Assembly (NCBI RefSeq): GCF_000382125.1
Contig: NZ_KB907548.1
Location: forward strand, 1 to 64,000
Source: Eudoraea adriatica DSM 19308
GTDB lineage: Bacteria > Bacteroidota > Bacteroidia > Flavobacteriales > Flavobacteriaceae
DNA length: 64,000 nucleotides
Direction of reading: 5' to 3'
Shown: in pieces, positions 8,462 through 16,649 of the stretch
How the letters are laid out: each line of letters opens with the position of its first letter
Numbering within the stretch: position 1 is the stretch's first letter
Translations under genes and position numbers: made by a program
The notes under the pieces: model-generated
The model's database searches: none
Told to the model about the DNA's origin: nothing
The model's input: the letters and a program-made list of their open reading frames with translations, nothing else

Positions 8462-9748
8462 ATGTCAGTTTTAGAAAAGATATCTTCCCAGGATGCTATA
8501 GCATTGGAAGAAAAATACGGGGCGCAAAATTATCATCCATTACCAGTTGTTTTAAGCAGGGGAGAAGGTGTTTATGTCTGGGATGTAGAAGGTAGAAAGT
8601 ATTATGATTTTTTATCGGCTTATTCAGCTGTAAATCAGGGACATTGTCACCCACATATTATTTCGGCCTTAAAGGCGCAAGCTGAAAAATTGACGCTTAC
8701 ATCCAGAGCATTTTATAATGATATGCTCGGTAAATACGAAAAATACATTACGGAATACTTTGGATTTGACCGTGTATTACCAATGAATACGGGTGCAGAA
8801 GCAGTAGAGACAGCTTTGAAACTTGCACGAAAATGGGGCTATGAGAAAAAGGGTATTCCTGTAAATCAGGCTAAAATAGTTGTTTGTCAAAATAATTTTC
8901 ACGGTCGCACGATCACAATTATTTCTGCTTCCAATGATCCAATAGCAACAGAGAATTTTGGCCCTTTTACTCCGGGAATTTTCTCAATCAGATATAATGA
9001 TATCAATGCCCTGAGCGAGGCTTTGGAGGATAAGAATGTTGCTGCATTTATGGTTGAACCTATTCAGGGTGAAGCAGGAGTTTATGTTCCGGGGGAGGAC
9101 TATCTAAAGGAAGCGTATAGCCTATGCAAGAGAAACAATGTTTTGTTCATTGCAGATGAAGTACAGACCGGGGTTGCCAGGACCGGTCGATTATTGGCTT
9201 CTTGCGGCAATTGTTCCTGTGCGGATAAATTATGCAGCGGAACTCCAGATGTGAAACCTGATATTTTGATATTGGGAAAGGCTTTATCCGGAGGTGTTTT
9301 TCCTGTATCGGCTGTTCTTGCCAACAATGATATTATGGACGTCATCAGACCGGGTAATCACGGTTCTACTTTCGGTGGAAACCCTTTGGCCTGTGCAGTT
9401 GCGATTGCCGCGCTTGAAGTGGTGAAAAATGAAAATTTAGCGGAAAATGCCTATCGTCTGGGCAAATTATTTCGATCTGAAATAAGGAAGTTAATAGAAA
9501 AAAGTAATCTTGTTCGGCTGGTTCGGGGTAAAGGACTTTTAAATGCCATTGTTATAAATGACGATGAGGATAGCTCTACAGCCTGGGATATATGTATTGC
9601 ATTAAAAGAAAACGGGTTACTTGCAAAACCTACTCATGGAAATATTATTCGTTTTGCACCGCCACTGGTTATGACAGAAGAACAACTTTTAGATTGCGTT
9701 TCTATTATTTTTAAAACTATTTTGGAATTTGAAAAAAAAATGGCCTAA
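8462..9748 (+). CDS. rocD: Ornithine--oxo-acid aminotransferase
   Basis: A 428-residue class III PLP aminotransferase that converts ornithine to glutamate semialdehyde in arginine/proline metabolism. Landmarks are the phosphate-binding [15 protein letters not shown], the substrate-side NNFHGRT, the cofactor aspartate in FIADEVQTG and the PLP lysine K273 in [10 protein letters not shown]. Full length. An unusual insertion carries four cysteines (C248, C251, C253, C258) between the aspartate and lysine motifs. A hairpin shared with rplS lies 30 bases downstream. The 124 bases upstream hold no gene. Confidence 0.93.
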   Translation: MSVLEKISSQDAIALEEKYGAQNYHPLPVVLSRGEGVYVWDVEGRKYYDFLSAYSAVNQGHCHPHIISALKAQAEKLTLTSRAFYNDMLGKYEKYITEYFGFDRVLPMNTGAEAVETALKLARKWGYEKKGIPVNQAKIVVCQNNFHGRTITIISASNDPIATENFGPFTPGIFSIRYNDINALSEALEDKNVAAFMVEPIQGEAGVYVPGEDYLKEAYSLCKRNNVLFIADEVQTGVARTGRLLASCGNCSCADKLCSGTPDVKPDILILGKALSGGVFPVSAVLANNDIMDVIRPGNHGSTFGGNPLACAVAIAALEVVKNENLAENAYRLGKLFRSEIRKLIEKSNLVRLVRGKGLLNAIVINDDEDSSTAWDICIALKENGLLAKPTHGNIIRFAPPLVMTEEQLLDCVSIIFKTILEFEKKMA

Positions 9749-9774
9749 AAGAGAAGAAATAAATCTCATGTAAT

Positions 9775-9810
9775 AAAAAAACCCTGATAATTAATTTATC
9801 AGGGTTTCTT
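9775..9810 (-). terminator. Terminator between rocD and rplS
   Basis: A perfect 12-base-pair stem (AAACCCTGATAA against TTATCAGGGTTT) with a 5-base loop lies at 9779-9807. On the minus strand it runs into seven T residues, so it best serves rplS; on the plus strand the T tract is weaker but could stop rocD. Confidence 0.88.
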
Positions 9811-9825
9811 AATACTGTGAACTTT

Positions 9826-10176
9826 TTAAGATCGAATTTCTTTAATCCTTGCCTTTTTACCGGTAAGGCCTCTAAAGTAATAAATACGAGCCCTGCGTAC
9901 TTTACCTTTCTTATTGATTTCAATTTTCTGCAAAGCCGGCATATTTATGGGAAATATTCTCTCCACACCTATAGTACCAGACATTTTGCGAATTGTAAAC
10001 GTTTCTGTAGCACCTGTTCCTCTTCGTTGTATAACTACACCTTTAAAAAACTGGGTACGTGTTTTTTCGCCTTCCTTTATTTCGTAGTATACCGTAATTG
10101 TATCACCTGCAGCGAATTGTGGAAATTCTTTTTTCGGAACAAATTCGTTCTCAACAAATTTTATTAAGGATTCCAT
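9826..10176 (-). CDS. rplS: 50S ribosomal protein L19
   Basis: A 116-residue bL19, which sits at the 30S-50S interface. Diagnostic segments are FAAGDTITVYYEIKEGEKTR, FKGVVIQRRGTG, TFTIRKMSGTIGVERIFP and the C-terminal RRARIYYFRGLTGKKARIKE. Full length. It lies 137 bases after trmD, in the conserved trmD-rplS order. The space between holds a well-placed promoter and a short leader that may fold (see separate entries), so it can be expressed apart from trmD. Confidence 0.97.
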   Translation of the reverse strand: MESLIKFVENEFVPKKEFPQFAAGDTITVYYEIKEGEKTRTQFFKGVVIQRRGTGATETFTIRKMSGTIGVERIFPINMPALQKIEINKKGKVRRARIYYFRGLTGKKARIKEIRS

Positions 10177-10243
10177 TGATTTTTATTTTATTTAAGCCAA
10201 AAACAACATTCACGTATTTCGTCAGAGGTTGGTTTCAAATCGA
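10177..10243 (-). promoter_or_regulatory. Possible structured rplS leader
   Basis: Two nested short helices can be drawn: 10205-10208 with 10229-10232 (CAAC/GTTG) and 10213-10215 with 10221-10223 (ACG/CGT, loop TATTT). Autoregulatory L19 leaders have been described in flavobacteria as I recall; the assignment here is tentative. Confidence 0.35.
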
Positions 10244-10247
10244 TTGC

Positions 10248-10276
10248 AAAAATACTCTTTATATTAGTACTTCCAA
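10248..10276 (-). promoter_or_regulatory. Candidate promoter for rplS
   Basis: On the minus strand, TTG (10276-10274), an 18-base spacer and TATTTTTG (10255-10248) match the Bacteroidota -33/-7 pattern. Transcription would begin near 10243 and leave a leader of about 67 bases before the rplS ATG. Confidence 0.55.
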
Positions 10277-10313
10277 GAGATTTATCGCAATTTTTAAGCA
10301 GAAGCATAAGTTT

Positions 10314-10991
10314 TTACTCTTCCAATAAATCAGGTCTGCGTTCAATGGTCCTTTTAATTGCCTGTTCCTCCCGCCATTTTTCTATTTCAGGAAAGTTACC
10401 ACTTACTAATATATCCGGAACTTTCAGACCTTTATATTCCCTTGGTCTTGTATATACCGGCGGGGCTAATAAGTTGTCCTGAAAAGTATCTGTTAGTGCA
10501 GAAGTTTCATCATTTAGAACCCCCGGAAGCAGACGAATAATTGTATCACAGAGAACAGCGGCCCCCAATTCACCTCCGGAAAGCACATAATCTCCAATGG
10601 ATATTTCCCTGGTAATTAAAGTATCTCGGACCCTCTGATCGACTCCTTTATAATGGCCACAGAGTATGATAATATTTTTTAATAAGGACAAACTATTTGA
10701 AGTTTTTTGATTTAGGGTATCCCCATCCGGTGTCATGTAAATTATCTCATCATATTTTCGATCTCTTTTGAGAGAACTAATGCATTTATCAATTGGCTCA
10801 ATCATTAATACCATCCCTGCACCACCTCCGAATTGATAATCATCTACCTGATTATAGCTTTTATCTGTATAGTCCCTTAAGTTATGGACGTGTACTTCAA
10901 CCAGTTTCTTATCTATTGCACGCTTCAGTATAGAAGCCTCAAAGGGGCTTTTTAATAATTCTGGTAAAACAGTAATAATATCAATACGCAT
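10314..10991 (-). CDS. trmD: tRNA (guanosine(37)-N1)-methyltransferase TrmD
   Basis: A 225-residue SPOUT-class methyltransferase that makes m1G37 next to the anticodon and guards against frameshifting. The trefoil-knot SAM site shows in [14 protein letters not shown] and [15 protein letters not shown], with the catalytic aspartate in ALTDTFQDN. An upstream in-frame ATG two codons earlier (10997) is possible, but homologues begin MRIDIIT, so I use 10991. It precedes rplS in the usual order. Confidence 0.95.
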   Translation of the reverse strand: MRIDIITVLPELLKSPFEASILKRAIDKKLVEVHVHNLRDYTDKSYNQVDDYQFGGGAGMVLMIEPIDKCISSLKRDRKYDEIIYMTPDGDTLNQKTSNSLSLLKNIIILCGHYKGVDQRVRDTLITREISIGDYVLSGGELGAAVLCDTIIRLLPGVLNDETSALTDTFQDNLLAPPVYTRPREYKGLKVPDILVSGNFPEIEKWREEQAIKRTIERRPDLLEE

Positions 10992-11021
10992 AAGCATATA
11001 ACTTATTTTATTTAGACAAAC

Positions 11022-11465
11022 CTATTTTGCTTCCCAAAAATAATGAAGCGTAGTAGTGTTTCTTCTCCAACCCAGACGTTCATATAATTTTTGTGCAGGA
11101 TTGTTTATACCTGTTTCCAGAGCCAACCCCTTGTATTCCTGCAACAGGCAATATTCTTTGGCGTTGTTTAATAATACTTTGCCTATACCTTTATTTCGAA
11201 ATTCGCTATACACATACAAATCGTTTAAAATAAATATGGGTTTAAGACTTACCGAGGAAAAGGAAGAATATAGTTGTGTAAAACCTGCCGGAGAACTGTC
11301 ATAAAAAGCAAGGAAGATGACAGAATCCTTATTTTTCATTCTATTCTCCAAAAATCTTCGGGCCGCCTGTTCATCTGAATTCTGGTTGTAGAAAGTTCGG
11401 TATTTATCCAAAAGCGGAATCAATACGGAAATATGCTCTTTCGTTGCCCGAATTATAGTAGTCAT
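11022..11465 (-). CDS. GNAT family N-acetyltransferase
   Basis: A 147-residue single-domain GNAT acyltransferase. The acetyl-CoA-binding pyrophosphate loop is visible as FRNKGIGKVLLNNA at about residues 90-103, preceded by LNDLYVYSEF and followed by the ALETGINNPAQKLYERLGW segment typical of the fold's end. The substrate is unknown. It lies between trmD and the coiled-coil membrane protein on the same strand, but a terminator just upstream separates it from the latter. Confidence 0.82.
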   Translation of the reverse strand: MTTIIRATKEHISVLIPLLDKYRTFYNQNSDEQAARRFLENRMKNKDSVIFLAFYDSSPAGFTQLYSSFSSVSLKPIFILNDLYVYSEFRNKGIGKVLLNNAKEYCLLQEYKGLALETGINNPAQKLYERLGWRRNTTTLHYFWEAK

Positions 11466-11480
11466 AATGTATTAGGCTAA

Positions 11481-11505
11481 AAAAAGCCCCTTAAAGGAGC
11501 TTTTT
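11481..11505 (-). terminator. Terminator after the coiled-coil membrane protein
   Basis: A hairpin (AAAAAGCTCCT...AGGGGCTTTTT on the minus strand, one mismatch) begins directly after the stop codon and ends in a run of seven T residues. Confidence 0.75.
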
Positions 11506-12126
11506 CTATTTTGATTTTTTGTATTTATTTATTTCATCCTGGAGCTGCCTGCTTATCTTTTGTTCTCTTTCCAAAGCCCGTCGCCTGTGGTCCTCATATT
11601 CAGTTTCAAGCTCAGCTAAATTAGATTTCGCCTGTTGTGTTAATATATTACTTCTTCTAAACTTAAACACAAATAATAGGAATAACATGAGTAAACCAAT
11701 TATCACCGTCCACAATATAAAATTATAAGTTCCTTTTGAAACCGTAGCACCTAGAAAAGCCATACTGTCTTTCTCGTTAGTAACAGCTGTAAGGTTATCT
11801 GTTGTCTCTTTTAATTTGCTATTTAGTGAATTGATAGAGGCCTCTTGCGCACTAATTGTGTTTTTTAGCTCAGCAGCTTTTTTATTAGCTGCATTTATAG
11901 AATCCAGGACATTTTTCTTAAGCTTATCCAGGTTTATAGTGCGAACCACTTCATATCTTTTTCCTTCCGCATTATAATTGCCTGATTTTTTGTATAAATA
12001 TTCAAATTGACTTTCTATGGAACCACCGTCTAAAGACAATTCCTCTTGTTTGTCATCCTGCTGTGCGAAGTGTAGGTTACATGTCAGTAGGGCGATTAAA
12101 AAATAAACTTTGCTGAAACCTTTCAT
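11506..12126 (-). CDS. Signal-peptide, single-helix coiled-coil protein of unknown function
   Basis: A 206-residue protein with a signal peptide (about 1-20, ending FAQ), a conserved charged segment, a long coiled coil (about 70-120), one membrane helix (about 128-150) and a second basic/acidic coiled coil to the C terminus. Proteins of this type in flavobacterial genomes are sometimes labelled tRNA (guanine-N1)-methyltransferase, probably through proximity to trmD. Nothing in it resembles a SPOUT fold. I choose the ATG at 12126 (MKGFSK) because it opens onto the signal peptide. Function is unknown; a membrane scaffold is possible. Confidence 0.7.
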   Translation of the reverse strand: MKGFSKVYFLIALLTCNLHFAQQDDKQEELSLDGGSIESQFEYLYKKSGNYNAEGKRYEVVRTINLDKLKKNVLDSINAANKKAAELKNTISAQEASINSLNSKLKETTDNLTAVTNEKDSMAFLGATVSKGTYNFILWTVIIGLLMLFLLFVFKFRRSNILTQQAKSNLAELETEYEDHRRRALEREQKISRQLQDEINKYKKSK

Positions 12127-12195
12127 TTGAAATATTCTTAGTATTAATTTATGATTCAAGGAGGGAACTAAAGTACTCTAATAATATTAATTAAT

Positions 12196-12226
12196 AAAAA
12201 AAAATCGTTCAATCATAAGATTGAAC
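12196..12226 (-). terminator. Terminator of the GAPDH gene
   Basis: A perfect 8-base-pair stem (GTTCAATC/GATTGAAC) with a 4-base loop at 12207-12226 is followed on the minus strand by GA and nine T residues. Confidence 0.85.
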
Positions 12227-12264
12227 AAGAAGCTATTATCTTCATATTCTTAGCTGAGGAAAAT

Positions 12265-13713
12265 TTAATAATACGTAAATCTTCGGACTTTCGCTAAATA
12301 TTTTGCCAACCTGATTACCTGATGCGAATACCCAAACTCATTATCGTACCAAACATATAACACAATATTCTTACCATCGGCAGATACTATGGTAGCGTTA
12401 CTATCATAAATAGAAGGGGCTGCGGTACCAACAATATCTGTTGATACCAACTCATTGCTTAGTGAATATTTAATTTGCTCTACCAAATCACCTTCCAAAG
12501 CATATTTTTTTATAATTGTATTTATTGCTTCCCGAGACGTTTTATTTTTGATTTCTAAATTGAGGATGGCCAGAGAACCGTTAGGCACAGGTACTCTTAT
12601 TGCATTTGAAGTAAGTTTGCCTTCCAGCGATGGAAGCGCTTTTGCTACAGCACTTCCTGCACCCGTTTCCGTTATTACCATGTTTAATGCGGCAGCTCTT
12701 CCCCTTCTGTACTTGCCATGTAAATTATCAACTAAATTTTGATCGTTGGTATAGGCATGAATGGTTTCCAAATGGCCCTTTTTTATGCCCAATGAATCAT
12801 CAACAACCTTTAATATTGGGGTAATGGCATTTGTTGTGCAAGAAGCAGCGGAATAAATATCATAAGTATCCGGATCAAAATCATATTGATTAACACCATG
12901 CACAATATTTGGGATATTTTTACCAGGGGCGGTCAGAAGTACTTTGCCTCCGCCTTTAGCTTTCAAATGCCTTTCCAGGGAATTTTTATCCCTGAAAGCA
13001 CCAGAATTATCAATAATCAATGCATTTTTGATTCCGTATTTGGTATAATCTATATCTTCAGGTTTATCAGAATTAATGATATGGACCGTGGTCCCATTTA
13101 TAATTAATGCCCTTTTAGCTATATCATAATCTACAGTACCTGTGAATTGACCATGAATCGAATCTGTTTTTAACAATGTAGCTCTTTTCTCCAGAATTTC
13201 TTCTGTTAAGTCTCCTCTGGTTACAATAGCCCTGAGCCTTAGCTGATTGCCTTTCCCAGTTTTGGCCATTAATTCCCGTGCAATCAACCTTCCAATTCTG
13301 CCAAAGCCATAGAGTACTACATCCTTTGGCTTAATTTCTTTAGAATTATTGGCCTCTTTTAATTTGTAGTGAATAAATGACTTCACGTCGTGCAAACTAT
13401 TATTATCGGAATGAAACTCATAAGTGAGTTTTCCTATATCTATCTTTGAAGGAGGTAAGTTTATATCATGAATGGCACGCAGTAATTCTACAGAATCAAA
13501 TATGGAAATTGGTTTTTGCACAAATTCACCGGCGTATTCATGAAGGTTTATGATATCACTGACATTTTTGTCAATCACCTGGTTTTTGAAAAGCACTACT
13601 TCAATGGCTTTATCATACCACAGATCGCTGATTATTTTGATGAATTCTGTGGTGGCTTTTCTTCTGTCGGCTTGAAACGCCAATTCCTTTTCATAAGATT
13701 TGATAGGGCTCAT
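12265..13713 (-). CDS. gap: Glyceraldehyde-3-phosphate dehydrogenase, long form
   Basis: A 482-residue GAPDH with a helical N-terminal extension of about 130 residues that standard GAPDHs (about 335 residues) lack. The Rossmann motif is GFGRIGR at 136-142, and the catalytic cysteine is C292 in SCTTNA, with the partner histidine in the ETIHAYTNDQN segment. The strand that normally ends in an NAD-selecting aspartate instead reads RAIVTRG, which hints at NADP use. Such long forms occur in Bacteroidota beside the glycolytic enzyme; a gluconeogenic or biosynthetic role is inference. It is a single gene with its own terminator. Confidence 0.88.
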   Translation of the reverse strand: MSPIKSYEKELAFQADRRKATTEFIKIISDLWYDKAIEVVLFKNQVIDKNVSDIINLHEYAGEFVQKPISIFDSVELLRAIHDINLPPSKIDIGKLTYEFHSDNNSLHDVKSFIHYKLKEANNSKEIKPKDVVLYGFGRIGRLIARELMAKTGKGNQLRLRAIVTRGDLTEEILEKRATLLKTDSIHGQFTGTVDYDIAKRALIINGTTVHIINSDKPEDIDYTKYGIKNALIIDNSGAFRDKNSLERHLKAKGGGKVLLTAPGKNIPNIVHGVNQYDFDPDTYDIYSAASCTTNAITPILKVVDDSLGIKKGHLETIHAYTNDQNLVDNLHGKYRRGRAAALNMVITETGAGSAVAKALPSLEGKLTSNAIRVPVPNGSLAILNLEIKNKTSREAINTIIKKYALEGDLVEQIKYSLSNELVSTDIVGTAAPSIYDSNATIVSADGKNIVLYVWYDNEFGYSHQVIRLAKYLAKVRRFTYY

Positions 13714-13784
13714 CTATGTTCAGTAATTTAATTTAAGGGCAAAATTATTGAATTCTACCGGCACCGCATAGAGAAAATATAAAT

Positions 13785-13812
13785 AAAAAAGCACCCGAAT
13801 CCGAGTGCCTTT
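13785..13812 (-). terminator. Terminator of the DegP-like protease gene
   Basis: The hairpin GCACTCG/CGGGTGC (minus strand, one G-T pair, loop GATT) is followed by six T residues. Confidence 0.82.
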
Positions 13813-13834
13813 AAATGCTTTAAAAGTTCATTCT

Positions 13835-15226
13835 TTATTGAAATACAATTCGTTCTTTCTCTCCATTTTTATCAATTAAAGTTATGACCGTTTTGTCATA
13901 TCTTGAGATAGCACCAAAGAGATTTTTTGCTTCATAAATATCATTTACTTTTTCATTATCAATTTCCAGAATAACTTTTCCATTTAACCCATACCCCCTG
14001 TAAGTTTCAGGTACTCCGGTGATCTTGACCCCGGTTTTTGTATTGTAAACTTCCTTATCGTTCTCTGATAAGTTCTTAACCCTAAGGCCCATAACCGGAA
14101 CAATAATGGATTGTCTTTCTTTCAGTTCAACAGGTACTAAAATATCTTCTCCGTCACGATCAATGGTAACATTAATTTTATCTCCGGGTCTTTTTGTTGA
14201 TACATAGCCTGTTAAATCTGCAAATTTTCTAACTTTAATATTATCCACCATTTTTATAATATCTCCCGATCTCAGATCAGCATCATCTGCACCGGAATCC
14301 TCTTCAATGCCATCAATATATACACCATCAATTTCATTTATCCCATTATTCATTGCATAAGGCGTGCTAAGGCGCGGGGAAGTTATACCGAGTATGCCTT
14401 TTTGAACATTTCCATATTCCATGATGTCTTCCACAACCTTTTTGGCAATATTGCTGGGCACTGCAAATGAGTAACCCACATAGGAACCGGTTTGTGAAGT
14501 AATCGCCGTATTTATCCCTATAAGATCACCATTAGTATTAACTAAAGCACCCCCGCTATTGCCCGGGTTCACTGCTGCATCTGTTTGTATAAATGATTGG
14601 TCTCTTCCTAAATCTCTGGCTTTTGCGCTAACTATTCCAGCGGTTACGGTTGAGGTAAGGTTAAATGGATTACCAACAGCTAAAACCCATTGACCGATCT
14701 TGGCTTCATCAGAATCACCAAAAGCAAGATAGGGCAGATTCTCATCTACATCAATTTTGATTAATGCAATATCAGTATTGGGATCAGAACCAATAATTTC
14801 CGCCTCATAGGTCTTATTATTGTTCAGGGTAATTCTAATCTCATTAGCTTTTGCAATTACATGGTTATTAGTCACTATGTAGCCGTCCGGTGAAATAATA
14901 ACCCCGGAACCTGTTCCTATCTGCGGAATTTGCCTGCTTTCGGAACCATAGAAAAAATCCAATAAACTTCCCGGGCTGCTATTTAAAGTAAGGTTTTTAA
15001 CATGCACAACCGCATTAACGGTATTTTCCGCCGCAACAGTGAAATCAACTTCATTGATACCATTGCCTTTAGAAGACGCAGGTCTGTTGCTTGTAGTTAA
15101 GAATGGCATCCCGGAATCATCCGTTACTACGGCGTAATTGGTCTTTTCAAAAAACATTTTATAAGAAACGAGGGTGATTACCCCGGCAAAAACGGCAACT
15201 AGTAATAAGCTTCCAAATCTTTTCAT
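13835..15226 (-). CDS. Periplasmic serine protease, DegP/HtrA family
   Basis: A 463-residue Do-type protease for envelope protein quality control. It begins with a membrane anchor or signal sequence (about 5-25). The trypsin-like domain has the triad H122 (VTNNHV), D152 (NTDIAL) and S224 (NPGNSGGAL). Two PDZ domains follow at about 280-370 and 385-463, the second less typical. The start at 15226 (MKRFG) is chosen because it opens the signal; the frame extends 21 codons further upstream without a better start. It stands alone with its own terminator. Confidence 0.92.
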   Translation of the reverse strand: MKRFGSLLLVAVFAGVITLVSYKMFFEKTNYAVVTDDSGMPFLTTSNRPASSKGNGINEVDFTVAAENTVNAVVHVKNLTLNSSPGSLLDFFYGSESRQIPQIGTGSGVIISPDGYIVTNNHVIAKANEIRITLNNNKTYEAEIIGSDPNTDIALIKIDVDENLPYLAFGDSDEAKIGQWVLAVGNPFNLTSTVTAGIVSAKARDLGRDQSFIQTDAAVNPGNSGGALVNTNGDLIGINTAITSQTGSYVGYSFAVPSNIAKKVVEDIMEYGNVQKGILGITSPRLSTPYAMNNGINEIDGVYIDGIEEDSGADDADLRSGDIIKMVDNIKVRKFADLTGYVSTKRPGDKINVTIDRDGEDILVPVELKERQSIIVPVMGLRVKNLSENDKEVYNTKTGVKITGVPETYRGYGLNGKVILEIDNEKVNDIYEAKNLFGAISRYDKTVITLIDKNGEKERIVFQ

Positions 15227-15331
15227 ATATAAAGGATTTTTAAGTTTATAAAGTAAAAGTACTCGATTTTTTAAACTAAATATTTCCATTTAACTACTTT
15301 TTAACTGAATGAAACTGCTTAAATAAAGTCA

Positions 15332-15339
15332 TATCTTTG
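15332..15339 (+). promoter_or_regulatory. Candidate -7 promoter box for dapF
   Basis: TATCTTTG matches TAnnTTTG and ends 15 bases before the dapF ATG, implying a very short leader. A clear -33 element is not seen. Confidence 0.5.
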
Positions 15340-15354
15340 CTACCTGAATAAGCT

Positions 15355-16131
15355 ATGGCAATTACATTTTATAAATACCAGGGAACAGGCAACGATTTTA
15401 TCATGATTGATAATCGGCATGGAGGATTTCCAAAAACGGATAACCAATTAATTTCATTTCTATGTGACAGAAGATTTGGTGTTGGCGCTGACGGGTTAAT
15501 CTTGTTGGAAGAAGATAATTCATCGGATTTTAGTATGGTATATTATAATTCTGACGGGAATCCCGGAAGTATGTGTGGTAATGGCGGCAGATGTATAGTT
15601 GCATTTGCACAATTCCTGGGTATTATTACTGAAAAGGCAGAATTTAATGCTGTAGATGGGTTGCATATTGCTACCATTGATAATGAAATTATTAGTTTGC
15701 AGATGCAAAATGTTACCGATATTATGCCAAAACCCAATTGTCTTTTTTTAGATACAGGTTCTCCTCATCATGTTCAGATGGTATCTGATTTAGAGGGTTT
15801 TAACGTATTTGAAGAAGGTGCAAAACTGCGTTATGGAATTTATGGCAAGGGGGGGAGTAACATTAACTTTGTTGAACAAACTTCAGAAAATGATTTTGCT
15901 GTGCGTACGTATGAAAGGGGGGTGGAAAATGAAACCATGTCCTGTGGAACAGGAGTCACAGCAGTTGCACTGGGCATGCATTATTGGGGAAAGACCAAAA
16001 GTGAGAAAGTAAATATTTCTACTAAAGGGGGTAATTTATCAATTACGTTTAAGAAAGGCTCCGGGGGATATGAAAACATATGGCTGGATGGCCCGGCTAA
16101 ACAGGTATTTAAAGGAACAATAGCGATTTGA
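15355..16131 (+). CDS. dapF: Diaminopimelate epimerase
   Basis: A 258-residue cofactor-independent racemase that converts LL-DAP to meso-DAP for lysine and peptidoglycan. The two catalytic cysteines are present: one in SMCGNGGRC at about residue 73 and one in MSCGTGVTA at about residue 198. The N terminus FYKYQGTGNDF is typical. It heads a plus-strand run with a GNAT gene (4-base overlap) and mltG (1-base overlap), which links DAP supply to peptidoglycan assembly. Confidence 0.95.
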   Translation: MAITFYKYQGTGNDFIMIDNRHGGFPKTDNQLISFLCDRRFGVGADGLILLEEDNSSDFSMVYYNSDGNPGSMCGNGGRCIVAFAQFLGIITEKAEFNAVDGLHIATIDNEIISLQMQNVTDIMPKPNCLFLDTGSPHHVQMVSDLEGFNVFEEGAKLRYGIYGKGGSNINFVEQTSENDFAVRTYERGVENETMSCGTGVTAVALGMHYWGKTKSEKVNISTKGGNLSITFKKGSGGYENIWLDGPAKQVFKGTIAI

Positions 16132-16649
16132 TATTAAAGGGTAATCATACCAGTTTGCGGGCGTTGGAGCCGGGAGATCTTGATTTTTTATTCGAACTGG
16201 AGAATAATCCCTATATCTGGGAAATTAGCGGCACGATCACACCCTATTCAAAACATGTTCTTAAACAATACCTTGACAATGCACACCGCGATATTTATGA
16301 AGTGAAACAGTTGCGTCTTGCAATTTGTGACAGAACTAATAAAGTGATAGGGTTTATTGATCTGTTTGATTTTGATCCTAAACACAGAAGAGCCGGAATT
16401 GGGATTGTTATTCTTAATGAGTCCGACCGTAAGAATGGTCATGGTTCTGAAGCTTTGTCCTTGCTTTGTGAATATGCCTTTGAGGTACTTAATTTAAACC
16501 AGGTATATGCCAATGTAGGCGAAGACAATCAGGCAAGCATACAACTATTCAAAAAGATGGGGTTTGAGCTTTCGGGAATTAAAAAAGATTGGATCCTTGT
16601 TGGAGGAAAATTTAAAAATGAACTACTGTTTCAAAAGTTTGGAAAATAA
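16128..16649 (+). CDS. GNAT family N-acetyltransferase (RimJ/RimL-like)
   Basis: A 173-residue acetyltransferase with the order of motifs seen in the RimJ/RimL/SpeG-like branch: LRALEPGDLDFLFELENN at the start, the acetyl-CoA loop DRKNGHGSEALSLL at about 104-117, and NQASIQLFKKMGFE near the end. The start codon is TTG at 16128 inside the dapF stop region (TTGA overlap); it gives the correct family N terminus, while no ATG does. The substrate, protein or small amine, is unknown. Confidence 0.82.
   Translation: MILKGNHTSLRALEPGDLDFLFELENNPYIWEISGTITPYSKHVLKQYLDNAHRDIYEVKQLRLAICDRTNKVIGFIDLFDFDPKHRRAGIGIVILNESDRKNGHGSEALSLLCEYAFEVLNLNQVYANVGEDNQASIQLFKKMGFELSGIKKDWILVGGKFKNELLFQKFGK

Noticed and set aside
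9817-10167. A 116-codon open frame on the plus strand opposite rplS
   Set aside because: It lies wholly antisense to a clear ribosomal protein gene, and its translation is low-complexity and matches nothing recognisable.
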